Positions 6,843 to 13,369 of a stretch of DNA of 47,847 bases are shown here, piece by piece (position 1 is the stretch's first letter; every line of letters starts with the position of its first letter). The notes beneath the pieces are model-generated. The model searched no databases and was not told where the DNA came from. It saw only the letters and a program-made list of their open reading frames with translations. This DNA is from a virus. The stretch spans positions 1 through 47,847 of IMG/VR virus record IMGVR_UViG_3300033149_002670, one strand, 5' to 3'. A program made the position numbers and the translations under genes.

Positions 6843-6880
6843 GCAGGGATGGCTTGCAGTTTTACAATTTATATGTTATG
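6840..6880 (+). repeat. Intergenic hairpin repeat R7 (degenerate)
   Basis: TAGGCAGGGATGGCTTGC keeps the CANGGATG core, but a G-G mismatch breaks the stem. The downstream TTTGACAA part and ribosome-binding site are gone. This is the right edge of the array. Confidence 0.75.
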
Positions 6881-6888
6881 GTTTAAGT

Positions 6889-7020
6889 ATGGTGATGTTA
6901 ATTTTAATCTTGTTGTATTTGATTATATTGAATTATCACGACAAACATCAAAGAATAAGCAAACAGATAAGTCAATATCAAATAATAATCAAAACAGCGG
7001 AAAGCTGCTGGCTATGTTAA
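6889..7020 (+). CDS. Possible one-helix membrane peptide
   Basis: A strongly hydrophobic segment (MVMLILILLYLIILNY) is followed by a polar helix. No proper ribosome-binding site precedes the ATG; the frame is open upstream to 6817 through R7. A competing frame (6849-7064) begins at an ATG inside R7. The hydrophobic frame looks more protein-like, but this stretch may be decayed. Confidence 0.3.
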   Translation: MVMLILILLYLIILNYHDKHQRISKQISQYQIIIKTAESCWLC

Positions 7021-7087
7021 CACTAAACGCAGATTGTAATCGATTGATTAAAGCCTGTCTGTAAAGCTGTAAAAGGGGGACTAAACA

Positions 7088-7201
7088 ATGAAACGTAAAA
7101 TCAAAAAAGAATGTAAAGCATTGAGGCGAATCCAAAAGAAGTCCTATAAAGTATTTAGGGGTCAATTAAACACTATTGGAGATGTAAAAAATGACAGCTA
7201 A
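7088..7201 (+). CDS. Basic small peptide, 37 aa
   Basis: A strong AAGGGGGACTAAACAATG start precedes a lysine/arginine-rich peptide (MKRKIKKECKALRRIQKK), which could bind nucleic acid. No family was recognised. Its end overlaps a still smaller frame at 7191. Confidence 0.45.
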   Translation: MKRKIKKECKALRRIQKKSYKVFRGQLNTIGDVKNDS

Positions 7202-7247
7202 ACAAATAATAATGTTGGCTATATTGTGGTATATAGTTATGTGTTAG
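7191..7247 (+). CDS. Possible hydrophobic micropeptide, 18 aa
   Basis: The frame encodes a single hydrophobic segment (IIMLAILWYIVMC). GGAG lies at suitable distance upstream (GGAGATGTAAAAAATG). It is very short, so translation is only suggested by this site. Confidence 0.25.
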   Translation: MTAKQIIMLAILWYIVMC

Positions 7248-7275
7248 GGAACTAAAAGGGAAAGTGAGGTGAATT

Positions 7276-7455
7276 ATGGCTATTTATGAGGTTAGTTTAA
7301 CTATAACAGAGGTTCGGTCGTATAAAGTAGTTGCCGACAATGAGGATGAGGCAAAAGAAATAGTAATGTCTGGTGAAAGAGATAAGTATCGCCTTGAAGA
7401 TGCTGATTATTATATAACCTCTATCAGAAAAGAATTTGAAAGGGCAGAGAAATGA
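7276..7455 (+). CDS. DpnD/PcfM-like small protein
   Basis: This 59-residue acidic protein reads MAIYEVSLTITEVRSYKVVA, then DNEDEAKEIV and a conserved LEDADYYI segment. This order of two strands, an EA-rich helix and an aspartate-rich strand resembles the DpnD/PcfM-like family of phage and plasmid proteins (function unknown). It starts after GTGAGGTGAATT and overlaps the next gene by ATGA. Confidence 0.6.
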   Translation: MAIYEVSLTITEVRSYKVVADNEDEAKEIVMSGERDKYRLEDADYYITSIRKEFERAEK

Positions 7456-7625
7456 ATATGGAACTACTATCTGAAGTTACACAAGATTTAATTAGGGCAG
7501 CCAAAGAAGTTGTAAATGATTTTGAAATATATGGTGAAGTTTTGCAATCGAACGAAAACGGCGAATATGATAATACAACGGCAATTAGGAAATTACAAAT
7601 AGCCCTTGAAAATATGAATGGTTAA
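7452..7625 (+). CDS. Hypothetical acidic helical protein, 57 aa
   Basis: The product is predicted helical (ELLSEVTQDLIRAAKEVV) with an asparagine-rich turn and a closing amphipathic helix. It shares ATGA with the preceding gene. Its family was not recognised. Confidence 0.5.
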   Translation: MNMELLSEVTQDLIRAAKEVVNDFEIYGEVLQSNENGEYDNTTAIRKLQIALENMNG

Positions 7626-7635
7626 AGGAGCTAAA

Positions 7636-7821
7636 ATGAAAGTTACAAAAATAGGCGATGATTTTTATGTTTTTCGTAATGGTATTAAACCAACAATGAC
7701 TGTAAAACAAATGAGGACGGGCAAATTTGTTAGAAGTGATACAGGATATCTTGGGAGTAAATATGTTCCAAAAGATATAGTAAAAAGAATCCAAAAGTTT
7801 ATTCAGGGGGCGGAAAAATGA
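7636..7821 (+). CDS. Hypothetical basic protein, 61 aa
   Basis: Start 7636 follows AAGGAGCTAAAATG. The protein shows strand-forming segments (VTKIGDDFYVFRNG) and a basic C-terminal helix (DIVKRIQKFIQGAEK). It overlaps the next gene by ATGA. No family was recognised. Confidence 0.55.
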   Translation: MKVTKIGDDFYVFRNGIKPTMTVKQMRTGKFVRSDTGYLGSKYVPKDIVKRIQKFIQGAEK

Positions 7822-8237
7822 TAGCAAAAATGTGTGAAGAGTGTCATTTATTCGTTACAGCAAAGTGCGAAGGAAAAGAACAGGAAAAGGTCAATAAGAA
7901 TAAAAGACCTTGCAAAAAGTACCAGCTTATCGACTATGAACAATTAGACAATGAACTACACCAAGAAGAGCCGACAGCAGAACCAAAAAAGCCAACAGTC
8001 GAATCAACAAAACCGGCAGACAAGGAAAGCAAGTCTGATAAGTTTACAAGAATATGCCGGAATAGATTAGGACAAGTCCGCAACGAGATTAGGAAACTTG
8101 GCAATTTGGGGGCTTACTACACACGAAAAGACGGCTCAAGGGTTTATGCTTACGATTGGACTAATGAGCAAAGGGATGACTTGATTAAGGTATTAGGGAA
8201 TGAGATTGAGAAATTGAGAAAAACTTTGACTAAATAG
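7818..8237 (+). CDS. Two-part protein with cysteine N-terminus
   Basis: The 139-residue protein has an N-terminal cysteine cluster (CEECHLF, AKC, RPCKKY) likely to bind zinc. A charged, low-complexity linker rich in E, P, K and T (about residues 48-76) follows, then a helical C-terminal domain containing RNRLGQVRNEIRKLGNLGAY. The linker looks like a flexible tether between two modules. Promoter P2 lies just downstream, so it probably ends one transcription unit. Confidence 0.6.
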   Translation: MIAKMCEECHLFVTAKCEGKEQEKVNKNKRPCKKYQLIDYEQLDNELHQEEPTAEPKKPTVESTKPADKESKSDKFTRICRNRLGQVRNEIRKLGNLGAYYTRKDGSRVYAYDWTNEQRDDLIKVLGNEIEKLRKTLTK

Positions 8238-8257
8238 GAAATTTATAAACAAATAAT

Positions 8258-8285
8258 TTGACTTTTGGATTTTATGTGTTATACT
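8258..8285 (+). promoter_or_regulatory. Sigma70-type promoter P2
   Basis: TTGACT (8258-8263), a 16-bp spacer and TATACT (8280-8285) with TG upstream. The bases that follow (ATAAGTAGGTGA) are identical to those after promoter P3, and include a GGTGA site for the gene at 8302, whose leader would be only about 10 bases. Confidence 0.85.
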
Positions 8286-8301
8286 ATAAGTAGGTGATAT
8301 T

Positions 8302-8517
8302 ATGAAAAAAATAGGTTCACAGAAACGGCAAAGTATTAAGGAAACAGCATATATTATTGATGTAATTGAAGGGGATGAACAAATAGGCCGTGATGCTTAT
8401 TTGTATAATCTTGCATCTGGAAAATATGAGTTGTGGACAGAACGAGATAATCTTGCTGGATATGTTATTGAAATTGACGGAATAGGATATGAGTTTGTGC
8501 GGGAAATAAGGTATTAG
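8302..8517 (+). CDS. Hypothetical protein, 71 aa
   Basis: This is the first gene after promoter P2. The protein alternates strands and turns (IEIDGIGYEFVREIRY at the end) and looks like a small beta-rich fold. The family was not recognised. Its very short leader suggests early, strong expression. Confidence 0.6.
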   Translation: MKKIGSQKRQSIKETAYIIDVIEGDEQIGRDAYLYNLASGKYELWTERDNLAGYVIEIDGIGYEFVREIRY

Positions 8518-8530
8518 TAAAAGGTATATT

Positions 8531-8674
8531 ATGAAAAAAACATTTTGGGAATATGCTGATAGATTAAGTAAGCCAGAAAATTGGACAAACGAGCTTAAGT
8601 ATGTTCACCAAACAAGGTTAATACTTGGTTTTATTTTAGGCTTTATAGCTGGTTTATTGTATGGAACTATCTGA
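8531..8674 (+). CDS. Membrane micropeptide, 47 aa
   Basis: A polar N-terminus (MKKTFWEYADRLSKPENW) is followed by one C-terminal transmembrane helix with glycines every fourth residue (LGFILGFIAGLLYGTI), a pattern that favours helix packing. The start is 13 bases after the previous stop, with AAAGGTATATT as a weak site. It overlaps the next gene by 14 bases. Confidence 0.5.
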   Translation: MKKTFWEYADRLSKPENWTNELKYVHQTRLILGFILGFIAGLLYGTI

Positions 8675-8879
8675 ATTAAATCAAGAGGAATTAGATGCTA
8701 TTGATAGTTTTAGTAGCTTATCATTAGCACAGTTAAGAAAATATCAGATAGTAAATGAGCAACAAACGAAAATAGCTTATGAGCGACAAATTGATAAGGC
8801 TATTTATGAATTAAATATGATGCATAAAATCTTGGCTGCTGCTGTTTATAAACGATGTTTTATAGATAAAAAGGAGTAA
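8661..8879 (+). CDS. Helical hypothetical protein, 72 aa
   Basis: The protein is almost entirely helical, acidic at the N-terminus (MELSELNQEELDAIDSF) and basic at the C-terminus (CFIDKKE). It starts within the end of the membrane peptide gene. No family was recognised. Confidence 0.5.
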   Translation: MELSELNQEELDAIDSFSSLSLAQLRKYQIVNEQQTKIAYERQIDKAIYELNMMHKILAAAVYKRCFIDKKE

Positions 8880-8884
8880 TCAGA

Positions 8885-9061
8885 ATGATTAAAATAAACT
8901 GCAAAGAATGTGGAGAACGGTTTCACTTAACAAACGAGGATTTACGAAACGATAATGGCTCATTGGTTTGGGTGTGGAATTCAAAAGGAAAAATCCCATA
9001 TACGCCCATTTATTATTGTCGACAATGTTTGGATAAAATCAAAAAAGAAATAAAGAAATAA
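8885..9061 (+). CDS. Zinc-ribbon protein, 58 aa
   Basis: C-x2-C at residues 6-9 (CKEC) and C-x2-C at 45-48 (CRQC) frame a central strand region (SLVWVWNSKG). This is a typical small zinc ribbon. It starts five bases after the previous stop, with AAGGAGTAATCAG upstream. Confidence 0.6.
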   Translation: MIKINCKECGERFHLTNEDLRNDNGSLVWVWNSKGKIPYTPIYYCRQCLDKIKKEIKK

Positions 9062-9082
9062 TTTGCACTGTATAATTTAGAT

Positions 9083-9247
9083 ATGGGAAAAGGCAGCCAA
9101 CGAAGACCATTACAGATTACAAAAGCCGAGAATAAATTACGGTGGTTGTTGTTTGAAGGTAAAATCAGCAAAGCTACATATAACCGTAAATGGAATAAAT
9201 TAAAAAAAGAAGGTCAAATACGGAGGTCAGGAAGGATATTAAGGTGA
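9083..9247 (+). CDS. Basic small phage protein (MGKGSxRRP type)
   Basis: The 54-residue, strongly basic protein begins MGKGSQRRP, a start shared by many small phage proteins, and continues with ENKLRWLLFEGKISKATYNR. A nucleic-acid-binding role is plausible but unproven. There is no Shine-Dalgarno site, and a TATAAT (9071-9076) ends 7 bases before the ATG, so a leaderless start is possible. Confidence 0.6.
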   Translation: MGKGSQRRPLQITKAENKLRWLLFEGKISKATYNRKWNKLKKEGQIRRSGRILR

Positions 9248-9251
9248 TTAA

Positions 9252-9419
9252 ATGAATTATATAAAATTCAAATATAGATATAACATTTTGATAAAATTTA
9301 TGGGAGAATGGGCGATATATAAAAGAGGGTTTTCAACATTAAGAGAAGCTGAGAAAGCATTAAGATATGAACAAAAAAGAACAAGCTATCCCTTAAAAAT
9401 ACAAAGAGATGAATTATGA
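9252..9419 (+). CDS. Hypothetical basic protein, 55 aa
   Basis: The product is rich in tyrosine and lysine (MNYIKFKYRYNILIKF) with a helical second half. It follows GGTGATTAAATG and overlaps the next gene by ATGA. The family was not recognised. Confidence 0.5.
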   Translation: MNYIKFKYRYNILIKFMGEWAIYKRGFSTLREAEKALRYEQKRTSYPLKIQRDEL

Positions 9420-9661
9420 CAACCAAAAAACAAATAACTAAAATCAAACGTGGGTTAAAAGGAATTTACAATTTATCTCCTGATTATGAACGCCTTGGTG
9501 AAATTAAAGAGTCATATTTTTCAAGACTACCTTGTGATATTTGCCGTTCAAAACTCGCCGGAGATAGATACCCTGCAATTGGAATACTGGGGAAGAAACT
9601 TACCGACCCCAAAATAGAACTTAGTATTTGTATTGACTGTTATGAGTATTTATTTATATAA
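9416..9661 (+). CDS. Treble-clef-like zinc protein, 81 aa
   Basis: A basic N-terminus precedes C-x2-C (CDIC, residues 40-43) and a second C-x2-C (CIDC) near residue 72-75, separated by a strand/loop with SKLAGDRYPAIG. This looks like a single structural zinc site. No further identification is possible. Confidence 0.55.
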   Translation: MTTKKQITKIKRGLKGIYNLSPDYERLGEIKESYFSRLPCDICRSKLAGDRYPAIGILGKKLTDPKIELSICIDCYEYLFI

Positions 9662-9731
9662 GGAGTATAAGTGGCCAAATAATGTCAGTAAAGCCAGAGC
9701 TGCTATTGCCAAGGCAGAACAAAAAATTTGA
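9642..9731 (+). CDS. Possible small ORF, 29 aa
   Basis: A frame starting inside the previous gene encodes MSIYLYKEYKW and an alanine/lysine helix (KARAAIAKAEQKI). It has protein-like composition but no visible ribosome-binding site. It may be a real coupled peptide or chance. Confidence 0.25.
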   Translation: MSIYLYKEYKWPNNVSKARAAIAKAEQKI

Positions 9732-9743
9732 AAGGGTAGAGAA

Positions 9744-10046
9744 ATGATTAAAATTTGGCTTGATGATTTAAGAGAAGCAAGAAAAAACTGGATAACGATT
9801 ATTTGTGCGAAGGATGCTATTACTTTACTCAAATTAGGTATTGTTGAAGAAATTAGTTTAGACCACGATTTAGGATTGTATAGGCAAACGGGATATGATG
9901 TTATTAGTTGGATTGAAAAAGAAGTTATGACAAGGGGTTTTAATCCACCTGTAATTCATATCCACACTGATAATCCTGTTGGCCGAAAAGCTATGGAAGT
10001 GGTTGTTGAAAGAATTAAAAAATATAAAAGGGGATGGAGGGGATAA
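9744..10046 (+). CDS. Cyclic-phosphate processing receiver domain (cREC) protein
   Basis: The 100-residue protein matches the cREC family, receiver-like domains in phages and bacteria predicted to process cyclic phosphate ends or cyclic nucleotides. Signatures are IWLDDLREA (D7, D8), EISLDHDLG (D40-H41-D42), TGYDVISWI, and IHIHTDNPVGR (H72, H74, N77). The histidines next to the old receiver acidic pocket set it apart from response regulators. It could act in RNA-end repair or in anti-defence against cyclic nucleotide signals; both are inference. Confidence 0.8.
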   Translation: MIKIWLDDLREARKNWITIICAKDAITLLKLGIVEEISLDHDLGLYRQTGYDVISWIEKEVMTRGFNPPVIHIHTDNPVGRKAMEVVVERIKKYKRGWRG

Positions 10047-10047
10047 A

Positions 10048-10215
10048 ATGATAAGCACAAAAAAGTGTCCTGTTTGTAACGAATTGTGTTATAGCCGTAA
10101 TACAAAGTTTTGGTGTAGTAACTGTAAAACAAGTTTTGAGAGTTTTCCAGTTGTAGAATACCCAAATTTAGGCAAAATATCTGAAAGTATGGAGGAAAAA
10201 CTCAATGAATCTTGA
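10048..10215 (+). CDS. Zinc-ribbon protein, 55 aa
   Basis: CPVC (residues 7-10) and CSNC (residues 23-26) are 12 residues apart, a compact zinc ribbon, followed by an acidic tail. The start at 10048 has GGAGGGGATAAAATG. It overlaps the next gene by 11 bases. Confidence 0.65.
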   Translation: MISTKKCPVCNELCYSRNTKFWCSNCKTSFESFPVVEYPNLGKISESMEEKLNES

Positions 10216-10483
10216 ACGAAATATACCAATAACAGAAATAAAAGTTGGGGATATAATTGCACCAGAAGAGCGTTATATCACTTCAGCCGGTTATTATTTT
10301 CAGGTTGGTAAGAGATTAGATGTTATTAGAGTAAACCTTAAATCAATTACAGTTAAATGTGAATTTGGGAATGTCCGAATCTCCAAAAAAGCTGCTTTGG
10401 TAAAGTATAATGGAGGATATGTGGAGACTATCCCCAAATTTGCACGAGTAAAGGAGATTAAAAAGAGAGAAAGTGAGGAATAA
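10205..10483 (+). CDS. Beta-rich hypothetical protein, 92 aa
   Basis: A VGDIIAPEERYITSAGYYF segment and alternating strands ending in a basic tail (ARVKEIKKRESEE) suggest a small SH3-like or OB-like barrel. No family was recognised. It starts within the previous gene. Confidence 0.5.
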   Translation: MNLERNIPITEIKVGDIIAPEERYITSAGYYFQVGKRLDVIRVNLKSITVKCEFGNVRISKKAALVKYNGGYVETIPKFARVKEIKKRESEE

Positions 10484-10484
10484 A

Positions 10485-10658
10485 ATGGAAAATCCTTTAG
10501 TTATGACAGAGTTGAATCAAAATGACATTGATTCTATTGCATCTGAACATCTAAAAATAGAAGCACCAGATAATATGGGTCCTTTCAGTGTTGACAATTA
10601 TGTGGATTTTGTTAAAAGGATGAAAAAAACTTTTGGGAAAAATAAAGATTCTGCTTGA
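10485..10658 (+). CDS. Hypothetical acidic protein, 57 aa
   Basis: The start at 10485 has GAGGAATAAAATG. The protein is acidic and helical (LNQNDIDSIASEHLK) with a basic C-terminal helix (VKRMKKTFGKNKDSA). Its TGA stop is part of the -35 box of promoter P3. No family was recognised. Confidence 0.5.
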   Translation: MENPLVMTELNQNDIDSIASEHLKIEAPDNMGPFSVDNYVDFVKRMKKTFGKNKDSA

Positions 10659-10682
10659 CTTTTGAGTAAAATGTGTTATACT
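10655..10682 (+). promoter_or_regulatory. Sigma70-type promoter P3
   Basis: TTGACT (10655-10660), a 16-bp spacer and TATACT (10677-10682) with TG upstream. The -35 box overlaps the stop codon of the previous gene. The segment TGTGTTATACTATAAGTAGG is identical to P2. Confidence 0.85.
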
Positions 10683-10727
10683 ATAAGTAGGTGAATGAGA
10701 TATTACTTTAATTATAAGGAGAATAAA

Positions 10728-10880
10728 ATGAAACTGACAGCAACAGAATTACTTGGTGCTTTGGTAAGCGAACTTGCTTATTGGCATCGTGCAGAGAAAA
10801 AACAAGAACTTATTGACCTTTACAACAAGATATGGTATGATGAGCATCTTACTATTGATGAAGTTGATTGGGAAAATTAG
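10728..10880 (+). CDS. Small helical protein, 50 aa
   Basis: The start at 10728 has AAGGAGAATAAAATG; an in-frame ATG at 10695 lies too near the P3 start point and lacks a good site. The protein is helical with an acidic end (DEHLTIDEVDWEN). The family was not recognised. Confidence 0.5.
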   Translation: MKLTATELLGALVSELAYWHRAEKKQELIDLYNKIWYDEHLTIDEVDWEN

Positions 10881-10917
10881 TTGAGTAATATGTTATTAAA
10901 AGAAATTGGAGAATAAA

Positions 10918-11217
10918 ATGAAAGCCACAATTAAGACAGAAGATGGTAGGATATTTACAGGAAAAGTTGAGGAATGTAAGGGATTTGAAAGGATTATTGG
11001 AAATTTGCGGATAAGTTCAAGGGAAACAACAGGGGAAGTAGTGTACCCTATTCGTGTGTCTGTGCTTAATAATAGTGATTATGGAAGAGAACAAGGGAAA
11101 TATGGTGGGACAGCTATTGGTATTGCAGGGGATATATTAAACGAAGATGATGTTAAGGATGTAATTATCGCTCTTAAGGATGTCCTTTATTATTGTAAAG
11201 AGAATCGTGATGTTTAA
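10918..11217 (+). CDS. Hypothetical beta-rich protein, 99 aa
   Basis: The protein starts with strands (MKATIKTEDGRIFTGKVEEC), has a glycine-rich centre (GKYGGTAIGIAGD) and ends in a helix with DVIIALKDVLYYC. GGAGAATAAAATG precedes the start. No family was recognised. Confidence 0.5.
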   Translation: MKATIKTEDGRIFTGKVEECKGFERIIGNLRISSRETTGEVVYPIRVSVLNNSDYGREQGKYGGTAIGIAGDILNEDDVKDVIIALKDVLYYCKENRDV

Positions 11218-11232
11218 GAAAAAGGAAATAAA

Positions 11233-11343
11233 ATGACAACTATTCTACTTTTTTTGGGTATATGGGTGGTTTTAGCTATAGTTCTTTCAATTCTCGCTCC
11301 AACAGACGGGACGGAATCAGAAAGAAAACGGAGGAGGGAATAG
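11233..11343 (+). CDS. Membrane micropeptide, 36 aa
   Basis: A single transmembrane helix (ILLFLGIWVVLAIVLSILA) is followed by a charged cytoplasmic-type tail ending in RKRRRE. AAGGAAATAAAATG precedes it and the next gene's ATG abuts its TAG stop. Confidence 0.5.
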   Translation: MTTILLFLGIWVVLAIVLSILAPTDGTESERKRRRE

Positions 11344-12162
11344 ATGCAATGCCTTAATAAATATAATTTGCCTGAAAGAGTAACAAGGATGTTATCTATA
11401 CCAAGAAAGCCGGTAGAAGGTAGATTTTCAGTTACTAATCTAATCGAAGAACCATTACCAAGACGGCTTCTTTTAGATAAATGGGATGATGTGGTTGTTG
11501 ATTATTCTGATTTACTTATGCCATTTCAGGGAATTTCAATGCACCAACAATATGAGAAGTTTGCAACAGATGTTGAAGAATCAGAACATAAGATTGAAAC
11601 TCCTATTGATGGTGTGGTGGTAGTAGGTAAAGCTGATAATTATTCTTGTGAAACTATTATTGATGTTAAACAAACTAAAATCTGGAGTCCGGCTTACCCT
11701 TCTACAATAAAAAAATGGACTGCTCAATTAAATGTGTATGCTTGGCAGCATAGATTATTAAAACAAGAAGTTAAGAAATTACTGATTGATGTCTGGTATA
11801 AGAATTGGTCAATAACTACAAAACAATATACAAAAGGTTATCCTGAATGTGCTTATGAGGAAATTGAATTGGATTTATGGAGTTTTGAGAAACAAAAAGA
11901 TTATGTTAAGAATCAATTAGAAGCTCACAAAAATCCAACAGAATGTACTGCGGAAGGAAAATGGCAACGATACGAGGTTAGAAAAAAAGGACGTAAGACT
12001 CCATTATATACTTGTGATACCTATACAGAAGCTCAAAACTGGGCAGAGAATTATGAGAAAGAGAAAAAGATAAAAATTTATACAGAATTGTCAGAGCCAT
12101 TAAATTGCAAATTTTTCTGTCCTGCTCGAAGTGTCTGTGAATATGTGAAAGGTTTAAAATGA
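11344..12162 (+). CDS. Cas4/RecB-like PD-(D/E)XK exonuclease
   Basis: The 272-residue protein carries the nuclease core GKADN (D98) and IIDVKQT (D107-x-K109), with a QLNVYAWQ helix like motif QxxxY of RecB-family enzymes. C-terminal cysteines C255-x3-C259-x5-C265 plus an N-terminal C3 could hold an iron-sulfur cluster as in Cas4 and AddB. It probably degrades DNA ends for recombination or replication. The start follows GGAGGAGGGAATAG. It lies ahead of the SSB-like, helicase and primase genes. Confidence 0.85.
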   Translation: MQCLNKYNLPERVTRMLSIPRKPVEGRFSVTNLIEEPLPRRLLLDKWDDVVVDYSDLLMPFQGISMHQQYEKFATDVEESEHKIETPIDGVVVVGKADNYSCETIIDVKQTKIWSPAYPSTIKKWTAQLNVYAWQHRLLKQEVKKLLIDVWYKNWSITTKQYTKGYPECAYEEIELDLWSFEKQKDYVKNQLEAHKNPTECTAEGKWQRYEVRKKGRKTPLYTCDTYTEAQNWAENYEKEKKIKIYTELSEPLNCKFFCPARSVCEYVKGLK

Positions 12163-12275
12163 ATGACTCAAATTTGGTTGAGGCTATAATACGAGTAGGT
12201 ATAGGCTTAATAGTTACTCACACTGCTTTATGGATTGGTTCAATTATTATTTATATCATTTTTAGAAAGAGCTGA
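12159..12275 (+). CDS. Membrane micropeptide, 38 aa
   Basis: An ATGA overlap with the exonuclease stop sets the start. One long hydrophobic helix (VGIGLIVTHTALWIGSIIIY) ends in a basic FRKS tail. Function is unknown. Confidence 0.45.
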   Translation: MNDSNLVEAIIRVGIGLIVTHTALWIGSIIIYIIFRKS

Positions 12276-12314
12276 CTTGGAAGCAAAAAGCGATTTTTGG
12301 TAAAGGAGGTTAAA

Positions 12315-12455
12315 ATGAAAACAATAAAAGTAACAATGACTGTTCCTCAAAAAGAGATTGATATTGCAATTAAAAATCGCATTAAAGAATTAGAACAAGA
12401 AAATACATATCTTAAAAATAAACTAAAAAAAATTACTGATGAGGCTTTATCATAA
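12315..12455 (+). CDS. Short coiled-coil protein, 46 aa
   Basis: AAGGAGGTTAAAATG precedes a protein whose second half has leucines at heptad spacing (IKELEQENTYLKNKLKKI), typical of a parallel coiled coil. It probably forms a dimer. No family was recognised. Confidence 0.55.
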   Translation: MKTIKVTMTVPQKEIDIAIKNRIKELEQENTYLKNKLKKITDEALS

Positions 12456-12466
12456 AGGAGGCTAAA

Positions 12467-12793
12467 ATGAACCAACAAGAAGATATTAGACGAGCCGTGG
12501 CCCTTAAAGCTGCTGTTAGATTAGCGTGTTCTTTCTCCGAACCTGAAAAAGAAAATGTTTTAGATTTAGCATCTGTTTTTCTTGATTGGCTAAAAGATGA
12601 GAAGATTACATTGCCTTTTCCAACTTCGGCCCAAAAGAAAGTATTGGATGCTATCAATGCTGAATTAAATTTAAGTGAAGATGTATTATATACAAATGTA
12701 TTAGATTGGGCTGAACAATATGCAAAGAAACGAATTTACCCATCAAGACAAGAAAGCGTACAGAAGTTTATTGATTATTACCGGAGGAAATGA
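12467..12793 (+). CDS. Helical hypothetical protein, 108 aa
   Basis: The start has AAGGAGGCTAAAATG. The protein is all helical (RRAVALKAAVRLACSF, DLASVFLDWLKDE) and ends YYRRK. Its position between the exonuclease and the SSB-like gene suggests a DNA-related accessory, but this is only context. It overlaps the next gene by ATGA. Confidence 0.5.
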   Translation: MNQQEDIRRAVALKAAVRLACSFSEPEKENVLDLASVFLDWLKDEKITLPFPTSAQKKVLDAINAELNLSEDVLYTNVLDWAEQYAKKRIYPSRQESVQKFIDYYRRK

Positions 12794-12984
12794 TGAAAAA
12801 AGAAAAAAGATTTTTAGTCCCTGTTGTAGTTGAGTGTGTATATGAGGTAGCGGTAGATTGTGAAACCGAATTTGAGGCGGGGGAATTAGTTTGGGCAATG
12901 GATATAGATGATATTATTAGTAATGAACTTGTAGAGTGGGAAGAAGATTTTTATGTAGATACTAATAAGATAAGGGGAAATTAA
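12790..12984 (+). CDS. Small acidic protein, 64 aa
   Basis: The pattern FLVPVVVECVYEVAVDCETE followed by an acidic helix and strand (EWEEDFYVDT) recalls the other small strand-helix proteins at 5976, 7276 and 47061. No activity is known. It starts by ATGA overlap. Confidence 0.5.
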   Translation: MMKKEKRFLVPVVVECVYEVAVDCETEFEAGELVWAMDIDDIISNELVEWEEDFYVDTNKIRGN

Positions 12985-12985
12985 A

Positions 12986-13246
12986 ATGGCAGCACCAACA
13001 AAAACTTATAAATTTGGAAATGTTAGTTTAAGTCAGTTTGAAAATCAAGGGACAAAAGATGGTAAGACTTTTACCACAGTATCATTTAATCCCCAAAAAG
13101 TTTACAGTCAAAATGGGGAAACAAAGTATAGTAGCAGTTTTAAGCCAAATGAGTTGTTCTTTTTAATCCAATGTTGTCAAGAGGCTTTGATAAGTTACTA
13201 CCAAAAGACTTACAAAGAATCAACACAATCAGATGTTCCTTTTTAA
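12986..13246 (+). CDS. Probable ssDNA-binding protein (small, SSB-type tail)
   Basis: The 86-residue protein has strands around YKFGNVSLSQFENQG, GKTFTTVSF and KYSSSFKPNELFFL and then a helix. I recall this order from small phage and archaeal proteins of the PC4-like ssDNA-binding type. The last residues are SDVPF, very like the DIPF tip by which SSB recruits replication partners. It sits directly ahead of the helicase and primase. A structured RNA candidate follows its stop. The role as SSB is inferred. Confidence 0.6.
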   Translation: MAAPTKTYKFGNVSLSQFENQGTKDGKTFTTVSFNPQKVYSQNGETKYSSSFKPNELFFLIQCCQEALISYYQKTYKESTQSDVPF

Positions 13247-13254
13247 GAATAATG

Positions 13255-13328
13255 GCCAGTGGCGGGGAATCATTCCCTTACAGTAAGGAACAAGCAGGTA
13301 GCGGGTAATGCCCATCCTGCCCGCTGGC
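13255..13328 (+). ncRNA. GC-rich three-way-junction RNA candidate
   Basis: In a locally GC-rich patch, an outer stem GCCAG/CTGGC (13255-13259 with 13324-13328), extended by CGG/CCG, encloses two arms. One arm is TTCC(C)TTA-CAG-TAAGGAA (13273-13290). The other is GCAGG/CCTGC (13294-13298 with 13316-13320) with inner GGG/CCC. A competing pairing AGCGGG/CCCGCT (13300-13305 with 13320-13325) is possible. It lies in the 123-bp gap before the helicase and has no U-run, so a simple terminator is unlikely. No known riboswitch class was recognised. Confidence 0.6.
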
Positions 13329-13369
13329 TATATTTATGAAATCTTTTAATTCTATACAACAGGAATTTA

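Noticed and set aside
13255-13328. A tRNA or an intrinsic terminator.
   Set aside because: There is no T-loop, anticodon arm or CCA-like end, and no U-run follows the final stem.
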